Origin: Streptomyces roseolus
Lineage (GTDB): Bacteria > Actinomycetota > Actinomycetes > Streptomycetales > Streptomycetaceae
Length of the DNA: 62,051 nucleotides
NCBI RefSeq assembly: GCF_014649855.1
Contig: NZ_BMTV01000039.1
Span: 1 to 62,051 of the forward strand
Reading direction: 5' to 3'
The notes under the pieces were generated by a model. That model saw only the letters and a list, made by a program, of their open reading frames with translations, did no database searches and had not been told where the DNA came from. A program made the position numbers and the translations under genes. Positions 7,665-15,896 of the stretch are shown piece by piece (position 1 is the stretch's first letter; each line of letters starts with the position of its first letter).

Positions 7665-8004
7665 TCATCGGTCAGCGGGCGGCCGAAGGCCCGACCCGGC
7701 CGCCGCCCAGCCGTACACCGCGCCCGCCTCGATGGCCGCGGTGCCGACCAACCCCTGCGGGTTCCGCATCATCGGCTCCTCTGTCCACCTGTGCAGCGGC
7801 GCCTCGGTTTCCAGGGATTCGTCGTCTGACCAGGGCTTACAGGCAGGCTCATCGGTGGAAGGGGTCGGGGGCGCCTCCGCTTCTGCGGGGGCCGCCGCCT
7901 TGTCCGTGGACGGCTCGGCGCCCACGGACGGGGACGGCTCCGCGGCCGCGGCCGCAAGAGGCTCTGCGGGCACAGGAGTTTCCGCCGCAGGGACGTCCGC
8001 CCCA
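7665..8004 (-). pseudogene. C-terminal remnant of an unknown protein
   Basis: On the minus strand, the last ~100 codons have good codon bias: a Pro/Ala/Glu-rich linker, then EEPMMRNPQGLVGTAAIEAG and VYGWAAAGSGL to the stop. Upstream of about 8000 the frame no longer looks coding and no ribosome-binding site can be placed, so the N-terminus appears lost. I do not recognise the family. Confidence 0.3.
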
Positions 8005-8244
8005 CGGTGGGCGCCGGCGGGACGGGCTCGGTACCCGCCGCTGCCTACGGCGAACATCGGACCGCGCGGAGGATGGGGCTGCCGGCTGTGTAAGGCGTGC
8101 CGACCGAGCAAGCCGTGACGGCCGAAGTGCGGCCCGGCAACGGCCAGGATGTCCTGGCCGTCGCCACACTCGCGATTGTGACCGACCTGAACATCCCCGG
8201 CGCTGCCTCCGAGGACCTCCCCGGCCGGGCGGGCCGGACGACAG

Positions 8245-8448
8245 GCCGGTACCGGCCGCGTTCGCTTCTCGCTCGCGCGGTGGGTCCTGGCTCCGCGCAC
8301 GACGTGGCAGGCACGCCGCCTGGCCGCCGACTTCGGCGAAGGGATGGACACCCGGACCGCGTGGGTAATGGCCCTCCTGGCCCGGCATCCGGACGAACAC
8401 GTCTACGCCATGGCCCACCTCGACGACGACCGCCGGACCGCGGACTGA
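8245..8448 (+). pseudogene. C-terminal remnant of an unknown protein
   Basis: Plus-strand codons with coding-like bias read RVRFSLARWVLAPRTTWQAR then LAADFGEGMDTRTAWVMALL and end LDDDRRTAD-stop. No start codon lies in this frame. The upstream frame that begins with an ATG at 8097 (MPTEQAVTAEVR) runs into it one frame off, so a frameshifted gene covering 8097-8448 is possible. Family not recognised. Confidence 0.3.
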
Positions 8449-8509
8449 CCAGTGCTCAGGCGCCAGCCTTCGGCCCGCGCAGCGCGCGGCTTCCTCAGGG
8501 GCGAGAACG

Positions 8510-8908
8510 TCAGCAGGTGTGCCACGGATACACCGGCGGGGCTTCGTCGGCTGCGGCGGAGCCGGGCGGCACGCGGACCAAGCTCTCACGTGGGGCTCCG
8601 AGCTCGCCGCGCCAGGTGTTGGTGATGAAGCCGAGACGCCGGTAGAACGCCTCCAGCCGGACCGGGTCTCCGCTGAAGGCGTCGCTCGGGCTGAGTGTCA
8701 CCGGCACGCCGCGGAGGTCGGCTGCGGTGGTGATGTGCTGCATGACGCGGCTGCCGATCCCGTTCCCTCGCCGGCTCTCCGGGAGCACGATCGAGAAGAG
8801 CACGAGATACGGGCCGTGATCGATCCCCAGCTCAAGGCGCACATCTGGGTAGGTCGCCCGTACCTCTTCGGCCAGAGCCTCGGCCCATGATCCTGCTGGG
8901 TCCGTCAC
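8510..8908 (-). CDS. GNAT-family N-acetyltransferase (132 aa)
   Basis: A compact acetyltransferase fold: strand ending YLVLFSIVLPESRRGNGIGS contains the acetyl-CoA pyrophosphate loop (R-R-G-N-G-I-G), followed by SRVMQHITTAADLRGVPVTL and the closing motif EAFYRRLGF that marks GNAT enzymes. The GTG start at 8908 overlaps the stop of the upstream 574-aa gene, so the two are co-translated. The substrate cannot be told; small GNATs of this kind acetylate amines on metabolites, antibiotics or protein N-termini. Confidence 0.75.
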   Translation of the reverse strand: MTDPAGSWAEALAEEVRATYPDVRLELGIDHGPYLVLFSIVLPESRRGNGIGSRVMQHITTAADLRGVPVTLSPSDAFSGDPVRLEAFYRRLGFITNTWRGELGAPRESLVRVPPGSAAADEAPPVYPWHTC

Positions 8909-10629
8909 GTGGCGCTGCTTTTGGTGGTCTGCGCGTCGGCGGGTGCGGGGTCCAGGGAGTCGAGGAGCTCTCCGAAGCTGATCTTCTCTTCGTCGTACTC
9001 GGAGGTCATCGCGGCGGCGAGCGCTGCCCACCGGTCGGCGTTGCGGCCGCAGCGGTCCAGCAGGATCTTCGCCGCGATCTCGGGTTCGCTGCGGGAGAGG
9101 ACGTCGTCGGCGGGGATCTGGAGCAGGTGCTGCAGGGTGTGGTGGCGGGATTGGACGACGGCCCGGTAGATCTCGGAGCGGGAGAGGCTGTCTCCGGTGG
9201 CGGGGGAGTCGAGCCAGGACTGCAGGACGGCGGCGGGGTCGGGGTGCTGGTCGAGTTCGTCGTCGCTCACCAGGCGCAGCACACCGTCGTCTTCGTCCTC
9301 GTCGGCCGGGACGGCCGCCGCCGCGTCCAGGAGCCAGTCGGGGCCGCCGGACCTCTCGATGATCCAGGCCAGCTCCGCGGGGTGCAGGCCGTCCAGGACG
9401 CCGGTGACGGCAGCGCGCGGGGTGTACGGGTTGGCGGCGAGGACAGTCAGGGTCTGGACGCGGCGGTGCTCGTTGTGGCGTTCCAGGAGCCGGACCGGGC
9501 GGTCGTGGTCGGGATCGGCGTTGTCGAGGACGCGGATCAGGGTCCGGCTCGGCGCGGGGGAGACGACGGCCGACTGCTCCAGCCTGGCGAGCTGGGCGCA
9601 GGCCCCGGCGAGATGGTCGGGGTTGGCGCTGAGGAGGGCCAGGTCCTCGGCGAGGCGCAGGACGCGGCCGTCGAAGTCGTAGTTGCCGTCCTGTTTCTCG
9701 GGCGGGTTGAGCAGCCGGCCGTGGGTCACGAGGGCGTCGGCGGCCGCGTGCAGCTGGTCGGCGGCCAGGGTCTTCAGGCGGGGGTTGTTGTGGACGCGGT
9801 TGGCGATGTGGTGCAGGGTCCTGCGGGCTGTCACCTGCGGGTTGGGCAGTTCGGCCAGCTCGGGCAGGCACAGGGCCGGGAGGCAGGCGAGCAGCAGCTC
9901 TTCGCTCAGGGCGGGAGCCGAATCGGCAGGGGGTTCCTCGCTGTCCGGGTCGGCGCCGGCGGCGCGGAGGCGGGCGTCCTCGAGGGCCTGGGTCTCGGCC
10001 TGGTCCAGCAGCAGGTGCTGGACGGCCGGCCCGAGCGTGGGGTGGGCGGCGAGCTCCGCCCACCGCTCGGGACACCGGGCCAGCATCTCCCAGCGGCCGC
10101 TGTGACCGGTCAGGTCCAGCGACCAGTCCTTCGAGAAGTCGGACACGGCCTCCCAGCCCTCTTCGGGCTCGGGGTGGAGCAGGAGCGCGGCGAGCGGGGT
10201 CAGGCACGCTTCGAGGACGGCGTCGAACAGTTCCTGCGGCACGGGCGGGGCCGGTGCGTCCGTTTCGGTGCGGGTGAAGTGGTCGGGATCCCAGAACCGG
10301 ACGACCTGCTCCACCTCATGGCTGGAGAGCAGGGGCAGGAGGGCGATGGCGGCCTGGACCTGTTCGGGGTGTCGTGCCAGTGCGGAGACCAGCCCGGCCC
10401 AGGCCCTGCGGTGCCGCAGGATGGTGGGCACGTCGGCGGCGGTCACCGTGCCTGCGGCGGCCAGGGCGGCCAGCGTCTTCTCGTCGGCGTGCACCAGGAG
10501 CCGGCCGCGCAGCCGCTTGGCCGACGTCCGGGCCAGCAGCGCGGGCAGCGCGGCCTTGAGGGCTTCCTTGGGGAGGTCCTCGCTCATCGCGAGCTCCCGC
10601 CACAACGGGTACGTACGGGCGTTGACCAT
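8905..10629 (-). CDS. Large helical-repeat protein of unknown function (574 aa)
   Basis: The ATG at 10629 (MVNARTYPLWREL) is preceded by GGAGGG. The protein is nearly all alpha helix, built of irregular helical hairpins (for example AALPALLARTSAKRLRGRLL, PTILRHRRAWAGLVSALA, LLACLPALCLPELAELPNP), suggesting an alpha-solenoid. Acidic stretches (PADEDEDDGVLRL) interrupt it. No catalytic motif is seen. It overlaps the acetyltransferase by GTGA, so both probably act together. Such solenoids commonly scaffold other proteins, but the partner is unknown here. Confidence 0.7.
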   Translation of the reverse strand: MVNARTYPLWRELAMSEDLPKEALKAALPALLARTSAKRLRGRLLVHADEKTLAALAAAGTVTAADVPTILRHRRAWAGLVSALARHPEQVQAAIALLPLLSSHEVEQVVRFWDPDHFTRTETDAPAPPVPQELFDAVLEACLTPLAALLLHPEPEEGWEAVSDFSKDWSLDLTGHSGRWEMLARCPERWAELAAHPTLGPAVQHLLLDQAETQALEDARLRAAGADPDSEEPPADSAPALSEELLLACLPALCLPELAELPNPQVTARRTLHHIANRVHNNPRLKTLAADQLHAAADALVTHGRLLNPPEKQDGNYDFDGRVLRLAEDLALLSANPDHLAGACAQLARLEQSAVVSPAPSRTLIRVLDNADPDHDRPVRLLERHNEHRRVQTLTVLAANPYTPRAAVTGVLDGLHPAELAWIIERSGGPDWLLDAAAAVPADEDEDDGVLRLVSDDELDQHPDPAAVLQSWLDSPATGDSLSRSEIYRAVVQSRHHTLQHLLQIPADDVLSRSEPEIAAKILLDRCGRNADRWAALAAAMTSEYDEEKISFGELLDSLDPAPADAQTTKSSAT

Positions 10630-10817
10630 CCTCGGGATCCCTCCCACCTCTGACCTGGCGTCACCGCCTGGTCTGGTCCCCATCTGTGTAACGACCGTAC
10701 GGCGCACCCGGGCCCGGGCGGGGCGTGATCCACGAAGTCACCCCGCCATGCGCTCCGCCGCCACCCCGGTGCCGTGTGCCGATGAGCGCGGGCCCGGCGC
10801 CGGCCCACCTGCTTCTC

Positions 10818-12131
10818 CTACGCTCCCCAGCTGCTCGGTGCCCCGGTCCCGCCGGTCTCGCCGTCCTGGTCGTCGCCGTCGTCGTCCGGTTCGGGGGTGA
10901 CGCGGTCGTCGAGGGCGATGGTGACGCGCTCGCCGTCGCCGGGGCCAAGGCGGGTCAGGCGCTGCTCGATGCGGTCGTAGAGCGTGGCGGCGAGCTCATG
11001 GTCGCCGCTGCCGTCCGGGGTGGAGCTGGTGACGGTGTGGAGACTGATCAGCAGGGCGATCAGTGAGCGGCCGGACAGCGGGGCGAAGACGCGCTCGTCG
11101 GCCTCGTCGGTGACGCGCGGCGGGACGCGGAAGTGGGGGTGGCCGGCGGTACGGGCGGTGAGGAACTCCCAGGTGTCGCGGTGGCAGCGCAGGTCGGCGG
11201 AGGAGATACGGGCCGCGGTCCGCAGCAGCGCGGTGTGCTTCTCGTTCGGCAGCACCGGCTCGGGGGTCTCAGTGGGGTGGGCCTGGAGCTCGTCGACGGC
11301 CCTGCGCAGCCCGGCGATCTCCTGCGCGAGGGAGGCGAAGCCGTTACGGGTCGCTTCCATCACGGTGGCGAGTTCGTCCCGGACCTGCCCGGCGACCTTG
11401 AGGACCGCCTGGCGCAGCTGCTCGGCGCCGTCCGGCCGCTCTTCGGCCGTGGCGGCCGGGGTGGTGAGCTGCTCGACAAGGGGAGTGAGCTCCTGGGCGA
11501 GGACCTCGCGGACGGCCTGGCGCACGGTCTCCTCCGACAGCGCCGGCGCGGTCGCCTCCGGCGTGGTCTCGGCGGCCGGTTCCTCTCCGGCCGTGCCGCC
11601 GTCCGGCTCCTGCGCCCCGGGCTCTCGCCCGTCGTCGGCCCCGGGACCGGATGTGGGCGCCGGCACCGAGGGGGAGACGACGGCGGGGTCTTCGTGGCCG
11701 GGGCCGCGCTGGACGGGGATCGCCTGCGGAAGATGGGCACCTTGGCTGTCGGCCTGGGAGGAGCTGGGAACGCCGGGGCCGGCGGGCGCCAGCGGAGCGA
11801 GGGCGAGGGCGTTGAGGTGGTTGAGGGTGGTGCGCAGCTCGGTCAGCTCAACGCGCAGCAGGCCGGTGACCTCCTCGGTCTTGCTGGCGAAGAGGTCGCC
11901 GGAGGCGGGCTTGACCGCCCTGTTGACGTCCTTGCGCAGCAGGTTGAGTTCGTCGAAGACCTGGGTGAGACCTTCCGTGACGGCCCGGGAGGTGGCCTCC
12001 TGGGCATCGCGCCCGGATTCGTCGATCTTCTCGACGCTCTCGGTAAGAGCTTCGCGTAGGCTCTGGTCCCCATGCAGGACGGCGTTGTGCAGCATGGAGA
12101 CCATCTCGGCGAAACCGGAGCTCCGGGCCAT
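10818..12131 (-). CDS. Coiled-coil protein with long Pro/Ala linker (437 aa)
   Basis: The ATG at 12131 follows GGGGGAAAG. Residues 1-110 form amphipathic helices (LREALTESVEKIDESGRDAQ, LTQVFDELNLLRKDVNRAVK). A disordered linker rich in Pro, Ala, Glu and Gly follows, then a second helical region (VRDELATVMEATRNGFASLA, IAGLRRAVDELQAHP) and a C-terminal globular part with CHRDTWEFLTA. Two coiled coils joined by a linker suggest an oligomeric structural or partner protein. No transmembrane segment or enzyme motif is seen. The A+T-rich leader (TTGCTTTAAGTAGC) upstream probably holds the promoter. Confidence 0.7.
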   Translation of the reverse strand: MARSSGFAEMVSMLHNAVLHGDQSLREALTESVEKIDESGRDAQEATSRAVTEGLTQVFDELNLLRKDVNRAVKPASGDLFASKTEEVTGLLRVELTELRTTLNHLNALALAPLAPAGPGVPSSSQADSQGAHLPQAIPVQRGPGHEDPAVVSPSVPAPTSGPGADDGREPGAQEPDGGTAGEEPAAETTPEATAPALSEETVRQAVREVLAQELTPLVEQLTTPAATAEERPDGAEQLRQAVLKVAGQVRDELATVMEATRNGFASLAQEIAGLRRAVDELQAHPTETPEPVLPNEKHTALLRTAARISSADLRCHRDTWEFLTARTAGHPHFRVPPRVTDEADERVFAPLSGRSLIALLISLHTVTSSTPDGSGDHELAATLYDRIEQRLTRLGPGDGERVTIALDDRVTPEPDDDGDDQDGETGGTGAPSSWGA

Positions 12132-12413
12132 CTTTCCCCCAAATGTTGCTTTAAGTAGCTGATCACTTTCGCTGCGTATGGTGCCCGAGAGGGGAGACCG
12201 CCCGGGGCGCAACCGGCCAACTGCTCTCAGGGAAGCGGAGATTGGCTACTCCGTTACTACGAGGTGGCCGGTTCCCTGCCCATCTGAAGCGCGCGCCCCG
12301 CCCCGCCCGCGGGCAGCCCTTCGATTTCATGGGCCGGTGTGGCGCGTGAGCTGCGGCTACGGTCACCCCAACGCCGCAGCACCGAGGGCGCCGGACACAG
12401 GGAGGGGAACGTC

Positions 12414-12530
12414 ATGAGCAGCGACACCGGGTGGGGTGTGGCCGCCCCCGAGCGGAACCGCCGGCGCGCGGACGTCGGATGGGGCTTTGACCCCGAGTGG
12501 GGTGTTCAGGGCGACACAGGCTGGGTCTGA
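12414..12530 (+). CDS. 38-aa Gly/Trp-repeat peptide
   Basis: An excellent ribosome-binding site (GGGAGGGG, seven bases before the ATG) opens a 38-codon frame. The peptide repeats a D/E-x-G-W-G theme: DTGWGV near the N-terminus, DVGWGFDPEWGV in the middle and DTGWV as the last residues, with an Arg-rich stretch between. Four tryptophans in 38 residues and near-exact repeats are unusual. It could be a RiPP-like precursor or a small binding peptide. No modifying enzyme is recognisable nearby, so the role is open. Confidence 0.45.
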   Translation: MSSDTGWGVAAPERNRRRADVGWGFDPEWGVQGDTGWV

Positions 12531-12760
12531 CCCGCCGCCGGAGCGAGCTGCTGACCGAGGAGGACGCGGGAGCAGGCCAAGCAGCAGATGGAGGCGGTCG
12601 GCCGGCGGCTGGCCGCCCACGGCTGCGAGACGGAAGGTGCGACCCGACGACCACCGCCGAGAAGACGTCCACCGAGCACATGGTGCTCATGTACCCCGAC
12701 CCGACCGACCCCGTGGGGCCGACGGGCGAGGGCGATGCCCCGCCACTCTGCGCGTCACCT
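12531..12760 (+). other. Decayed coding sequence left of the first att-like repeat
   Basis: Fragments of good codon usage occur in shifting frames: AKQQMEAVGRRLAAHGCETE around 12570-12640 and MVLMYPDPTDPVGPTGEGD around 12680-12735. No intact gene can be built. This is the outer side of the 12.77-kb repeat, where the body of a third integrative element would be expected. Confidence 0.35.
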
Positions 12761-12793
12761 GTCCGCTGACGTTGCCGTCAACTACTGCCGTCA
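12761..12793 (-). repeat. att-like core A with the last codons of a lost integrase
   Basis: Bases 12771-12793 are one of five copies of a repeat made of two TGACGGCA half-sites (minus-strand sense). The central GGCAGTAG form matches the pair that flanks AICE-2. Directly before it on the plus strand, GTC CGC TGA repeats the Val-Arg-stop ending of both other integrases. I infer this is the integrase-side att of a third element whose body is gone. Confidence 0.6.
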
Positions 12794-12800
12794 GACACCC

Positions 12801-12838
12801 GAGGAGCCCCGTCGGAAACAATTCCGGCGGGGCTCCTC
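12801..12838 (-). terminator. Terminator of the toxin3/immunity3 unit
   Basis: A 17-bp stem, GAGGAGCCCCG(T/C)CGGAA, with a four-base ACAA loop, 14 bases past the immunity stop codon. All three toxin/immunity units in this window end in an equivalent hairpin and then an att-like repeat. Confidence 0.8.
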
Positions 12839-12852
12839 GAACTACGGTGAGT

Positions 12853-13410
12853 CTATTTTGCGAGACCAATGCTCCACTGACCGCTCCACGCGGAAGCAAA
12901 TTCCAGCGTCAACGGATCAGCATCCACTGCTCCTGACACGAAAATCGCCCACCAGAGCTCTTCGCAGGGAATATGAGCCTCCCCCTTCGTGTCTATCCAA
13001 ACGCAAACTCTCCCATCTTGATCGACGGTTATATCCCACCAGGACCAAGCCCGAAGATCCGGGTCGAAGCAATAGATCCAATCCCCTGAATCCCAGGGGC
13101 GATCATCCCTCGCGTCCCGATATCGACGCTTACCTTCACTTCCAACTGGGTCCCCCGGAACATCCCCGGCTTCACCGCTTGAAAGCTCCAGGAACCAGGA
13201 CGGCAGCGTGTCGTCCGATACGTCACCGCTCTCAAAGTCGGCCGACCTGGAGATCTCTACGGCTCCGGCAATCAAGTCCCTGAGGCGCTGGGCATATGTC
13301 ACACTATCCGCCACAGGTGTGACCACAAACACTCCCAGGAGACTGATCGGGTCCTCCGAGGGGCGCTTCCTCAAGCGGTGCCATTCACTTGCAGAATCGT
13401 TACGACTCAT
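12853..13410 (-). CDS. Putative immunity protein 3 (185 aa)
   Basis: Begins 11 bases after the toxin tip on the same strand. The ATG at 13410 follows GGGGTGG; a GTG at 13419 would add three residues. It is acidic, Trp-rich and apparently cytoplasmic (GDWIYCFDPDLRAWSWWD, CEELWWAIFVSG), features frequent in immunity proteins of polymorphic toxins. Its place right after a toxin tip and right before a terminator repeats the arrangement of the two other toxin/immunity pairs here, while the sequences are unrelated. The specific immunity family is not recognised. G+C is lower than in the surrounding genes, as is usual for exchanged tips. Confidence 0.6.
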   Translation of the reverse strand: MSRNDSASEWHRLRKRPSEDPISLLGVFVVTPVADSVTYAQRLRDLIAGAVEISRSADFESGDVSDDTLPSWFLELSSGEAGDVPGDPVGSEGKRRYRDARDDRPWDSGDWIYCFDPDLRAWSWWDITVDQDGRVCVWIDTKGEAHIPCEELWWAIFVSGAVDADPLTLEFASAWSGQWSIGLAK

Positions 13411-13421
13411 CAAATCCACCC

Positions 13422-13841
13422 CTATCCAATGATCCGACCCGATCCCGGGATAATGGCCTCCATTAGGCCGGGGATGTGGTGATCACGGAGGCCGAATAGC
13501 CCAGGCCCATCAGACTGGTCTGGCGCCATTTTAAGGGCACGATTCCATTCACGCCTCGTTCCCGGCCAGCCGGGCGGCTTGCGTTGAGGCAGGGAGGCTG
13601 CCGAAAGCTGCCGAACGAAGGAGGCCGGCACATCGAAGGCAACTAGCTGATCGCCCTTAAATCCGGTCGAATGGCTGATGTCGCCAGTCATGTTGAGGTA
13701 GAGCGATCCAGATCCCGAGTGTGAGACATTTCCGTCCGCGTCAACAGACAGTCTCTGAGTTTCGGGAATCGACGTATCCTGCTTCCGATAAACCGTGATG
13801 TTGCAGTTGTGGACCAGGACCGGCGTGGCCCCTGCCAGCAC
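13422..13841 (-). CDS. Orphan Rhs toxin tip 3 with HINT stub
   Basis: The frame opens with VLAGATPVLVHNC, the last residues of the HINT (intein-like autoprocessing) domain, which also precede the toxin in the full-length Rhs of this window. A tip of about 126 residues follows: ITVYRKQDTSIPETQRLSVD, then SGSLYLNMTGDISHSTGFKG and LVAFDVPASFVRQL. The pattern vaguely recalls small ADP-ribosyltransferase-like tips (early Tyr-Arg, later Ser-Thr-Gly), but no catalytic set can be confirmed. There is no Rhs core upstream, only 30 more bases of HINT-like DNA, so it is a displaced, silent or cassette-type module. Homologous exchange with the main rhs gene through the stub would activate it. Confidence 0.6.
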   Translation of the reverse strand: MLAGATPVLVHNCNITVYRKQDTSIPETQRLSVDADGNVSHSGSGSLYLNMTGDISHSTGFKGDQLVAFDVPASFVRQLSAASLPQRKPPGWPGTRREWNRALKMAPDQSDGPGLFGLRDHHIPGLMEAIIPGSGRIIG

Positions 13842-13944
13842 ATAGTACGTGTGCTCGCCGGGCGGGCGTCACCTGCATTTTCGCTGGTCAGCGAATTCCG
13901 GCCTGTCCGTGGGCGTGCATGGAAGTGCCGTGCTGTGCGCCTCT

Positions 13945-13966
13945 GTTGCCGTCGGCGTTGCCGTCA
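13945..13966 (-). repeat. att-like core B (AICE-1 distal end)
   Basis: Minus-strand sense TGACGGCAACG then CCGACGGCAAC. It shares its central variant with core C beside the AICE-1 integrase and lies between the orphan toxin-3 unit and the body of AICE-1, so it is probably the non-integrase end of that element. Confidence 0.6.
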
Positions 13967-14522
13967 GACGGCTACGCGCGTGAGGGCGGTGGAGTGGGCT
14001 TTGGCCGGTGTCCTGCCCGGGTTGGGGTCGGGCATGGTCAGGGGGCCGTACGCTGGCCGGCAACTCGGGCAGGCTTTGGACCTGCCCGGAATTTGAACGA
14101 GTGGCCCCCTGGCCTTGCCCGACGCGGGCCCCGGCCCGGGGAGGTGGGTAAAGCCCACGGAGCCGACCGGCCCCACCCCCGGGCCTACGCCCCGGCCAAC
14201 TCCCCGCCGTCGCTTCGCCGTCGGCCTGGCGTTCGCCGTGCTGGCGTGTCCGGCTTTCTCCGCGCTTCCGGTCGTCCGCTGTGCTGTCTCTGCGCGGCCT
14301 GGTCGCTGGCCGGCCCGCGGTGGCGGAGCCGAGAGCGGGCCGGGTGGGCGGCCGTGCCGCGCGCGACCCGCGTCAGCGGGTCGCCTTGAAGACGTAGAGA
14401 AAGTTTGGACGCATCCCGCTTCGGCGGTACGCCGTGGCTGTCGGTTGAGCGTTCGGCTGGGCTGCTGGCCTGGTGCGATGGCCTGCGGGTTGTGGGTCCT
14501 GTTCCGGCTGGCGGTGGTGGTT
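13967..14522. other. 556-bp non-coding left end of AICE-1
   Basis: No convincing gene. Several perfect hairpins: CGGGCAGG/CCTGCCCG with a seven-base loop (14066-14088) and GACCCGC/GCGGGTC (14365-14382). Strings of G+C-rich inverted repeats in this position of pSAM2-like elements often include strand-initiation or incompatibility signals; that role is guessed here, not shown. Confidence 0.35.
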
Positions 14523-14753
14523 CTACTCGGCTCGGGTGACCTCGGCATGGTCGGTGAAGACGCGCCTGAACAGGTCGTGGCCGGTGCGTCCGGTGTGGCG
14601 GAGTGCCCAGTCCTGTGCGGCTTCCTGCTCGGGGTGGGGTCCGGATTCGGCTCCGCAGCCGCCGGTGACGCAGAACGCCTCGTAGGTGATGCCCCCTTCG
14701 GGCGCGTGGCGGATGGTGTGAACGACGTGCCGGTAGATAGCGCGGGGGCTCAC
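14523..14753 (-). CDS. DUF7848-type small protein (76 aa)
   Basis: RAIYRHVVHTIRHAPEGGIT, then EAFCVTGGCGAESGPH and AQDWALRHTGRTGHDLFRRV: the pattern of the small Streptomyces proteins grouped as DUF7848, with a conserved CxxxCGxxS and a His-rich C-terminal helix that may bind metal. It is common next to GntR regulators in AICEs. Its ATG overlaps the stop of the neighbour by ATGA. A second member of this family lies in AICE-2. Function unknown. Confidence 0.7.
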   Translation of the reverse strand: MSPRAIYRHVVHTIRHAPEGGITYEAFCVTGGCGAESGPHPEQEAAQDWALRHTGRTGHDLFRRVFTDHAEVTRAE

Positions 14754-14947
14754 TGGTGACCCTCCGGGTGGCGTCGCATGTAGACGTTGCAGTCGCTGAC
14801 GGTGGTCATGTCGCCGACCGTGCGGGCCCGGTCGCGTACGTTGGCCAGTTCGGTACAGCCCGCGCAGCCTTCAACGGGAGTCGGCTCCAGTTCCAGGCGC
14901 AAGGGGAGTTCGACCGGCTGGGTGGAGTATCTGGTCGGCTCCGTCAT
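14750..14947 (-). CDS. Small hypothetical protein with paired cysteines (65 aa)
   Basis: The ATG at 14947 follows GAGGTGG. The short protein has LEPTPVEGCAGCTELANVRD and ends in SDCNVYMRRHPEGHQ; the CxxC and downstream Cys/His could hold zinc. It is translationally coupled to the DUF7848-type gene. Pairs of this kind regularly sit divergent to the GntR regulator in Streptomyces genomes and AICEs. Role unknown. Confidence 0.6.
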   Translation of the reverse strand: MTEPTRYSTQPVELPLRLELEPTPVEGCAGCTELANVRDRARTVGDMTTVSDCNVYMRRHPEGHQ

Positions 14948-14978
14948 TGCACATCGCCACCTCTCGAACGTCACATGG

Positions 14979-15056
14979 CCGACCTCTTGACAGGTCGGTG
15001 CTCTAGTTCAGTATTCGAGTGGCCGAAGCACTCCCGCTACGGTTCGTAGTGCACTA
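14979..15056 (+). promoter_or_regulatory. Divergent promoter with two operator-like palindromes
   Basis: CCGACCT/AGGTCGG with a six-base spacer (14979-14998) overlaps a TTGACA -35-like hexamer, and a perfect TAGTGCACTA lies at 15047-15056 between it and the GntR start. GntR-family repressors bind such short palindromes, so autoregulation is likely. Confidence 0.5.
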
Positions 15057-15103
15057 GTGTGCCCTCACTGACAGCACGTCAACTCAACGGAGGGGCAAGC
15101 CTT

Positions 15104-15826
15104 ATGCCCAGTCCCAAGACGTTCACGAAGATCGCGGATCACTTCCGGGAGCGCATCCTGTCGGGAGAGCTTGAGCCGGGCGCCAAGCTGCCGACGAACC
15201 GGGAGATTGCCGGGCAGTGGCAGGCCGCGGCCGCCACGGTCTCGCGGGCCTTGCAGGCTCTCCAGGTGGAGAACTTCATCCGCACCACCCCCCGGGGTAC
15301 CTATGTCGCCGATGACCCTCGCTGGACGCTGTCGGCGCGGGACCGGCTGGCCCGGGTCCAGCGGGTGAAGTCGTTCCTGGCGGAGGGTGAGACGAGCCGG
15401 GTGACGGCGGCCGAGCTGATCATCCCGCCGCTGTACGTGGCGGAGATCTTCGATCTGGAGGTCGGGGATCAGGTGGTTCGGCGCGAGTGGCTGGCCGGAC
15501 GGGGCAAGACCCGGACCGTGTTCGCGGTCACCTGGTACCCGGCCCCGTTCGCCGCCCTCGTGCCGGACCTGCTGAACACCGCCCCGGGCCGCAATCACGG
15601 ATTGTCCGCCCGGGTCCTGGAAGCCACCGGGCGCACGATCACCCACGCCCGCGACGACATGCACGCCCGCCCCGCCGACGCCCGAGAGTCAAGCGCCCTG
15701 GGCCTGCCGGTCGGCTCCCCGATCCTGGCCGGCGCCCACCGCTGGTCGGACGCGGAGGGGATCATCGAGTACGGGGAATGGTGCCTGCCGCCTCGATTCA
15801 CCATCGGCTACGAGTACCAGCCCTGA
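15104..15826 (+). CDS. GntR-family regulator with UTRA domain (240 aa)
   Basis: Residues 1-70 form the winged-helix DNA-binding domain (FTKIADHFRERILSGELEPG, KLPTNREIAGQW, VSRALQALQVENFIRTTPRG). Residues ~85-235 are the effector-binding UTRA part (VVRREWLAGRGKTRTVFAVT, GSPILAGAHRWSDAEGIIEY). The ATG is chosen for the GGAGGGG eight bases before it. In pSAM2-like elements a GntR protein of this kind (KorSA) represses the activator and transfer genes. This gene is transcribed away from the two small proteins at 14.5-14.9 kb and converges on a second GntR gene. Confidence 0.8.
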   Translation: MPSPKTFTKIADHFRERILSGELEPGAKLPTNREIAGQWQAAAATVSRALQALQVENFIRTTPRGTYVADDPRWTLSARDRLARVQRVKSFLAEGETSRVTAAELIIPPLYVAEIFDLEVGDQVVRREWLAGRGKTRTVFAVTWYPAPFAALVPDLLNTAPGRNHGLSARVLEATGRTITHARDDMHARPADARESSALGLPVGSPILAGAHRWSDAEGIIEYGEWCLPPRFTIGYEYQP

Positions 15827-15840
15827 CCGATCAACGCGAA

Positions 15841-15877
15841 GCGTCCCCGAAAGCCAGCCTGCGGCCTTCGGGGACGC
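15841..15877. terminator. Bidirectional terminator between two GntR genes
   Basis: Stem GCGTCCCCGAAAGCC/GGCCTTCGGGGACGC with one mismatch and a seven-base loop, placed between convergent genes 14 bases past the first stop. Confidence 0.75.
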
Positions 15878-15896
15878 CGTCGTTCACGTGCCTGCC

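Noticed and set aside
13422..13841. Naming toxin tip 3 an ADP-ribosyltransferase
   Set aside because: An early Tyr-Arg and a later Ser-Thr-Gly are present, but the catalytic Glu motif cannot be placed with confidence.
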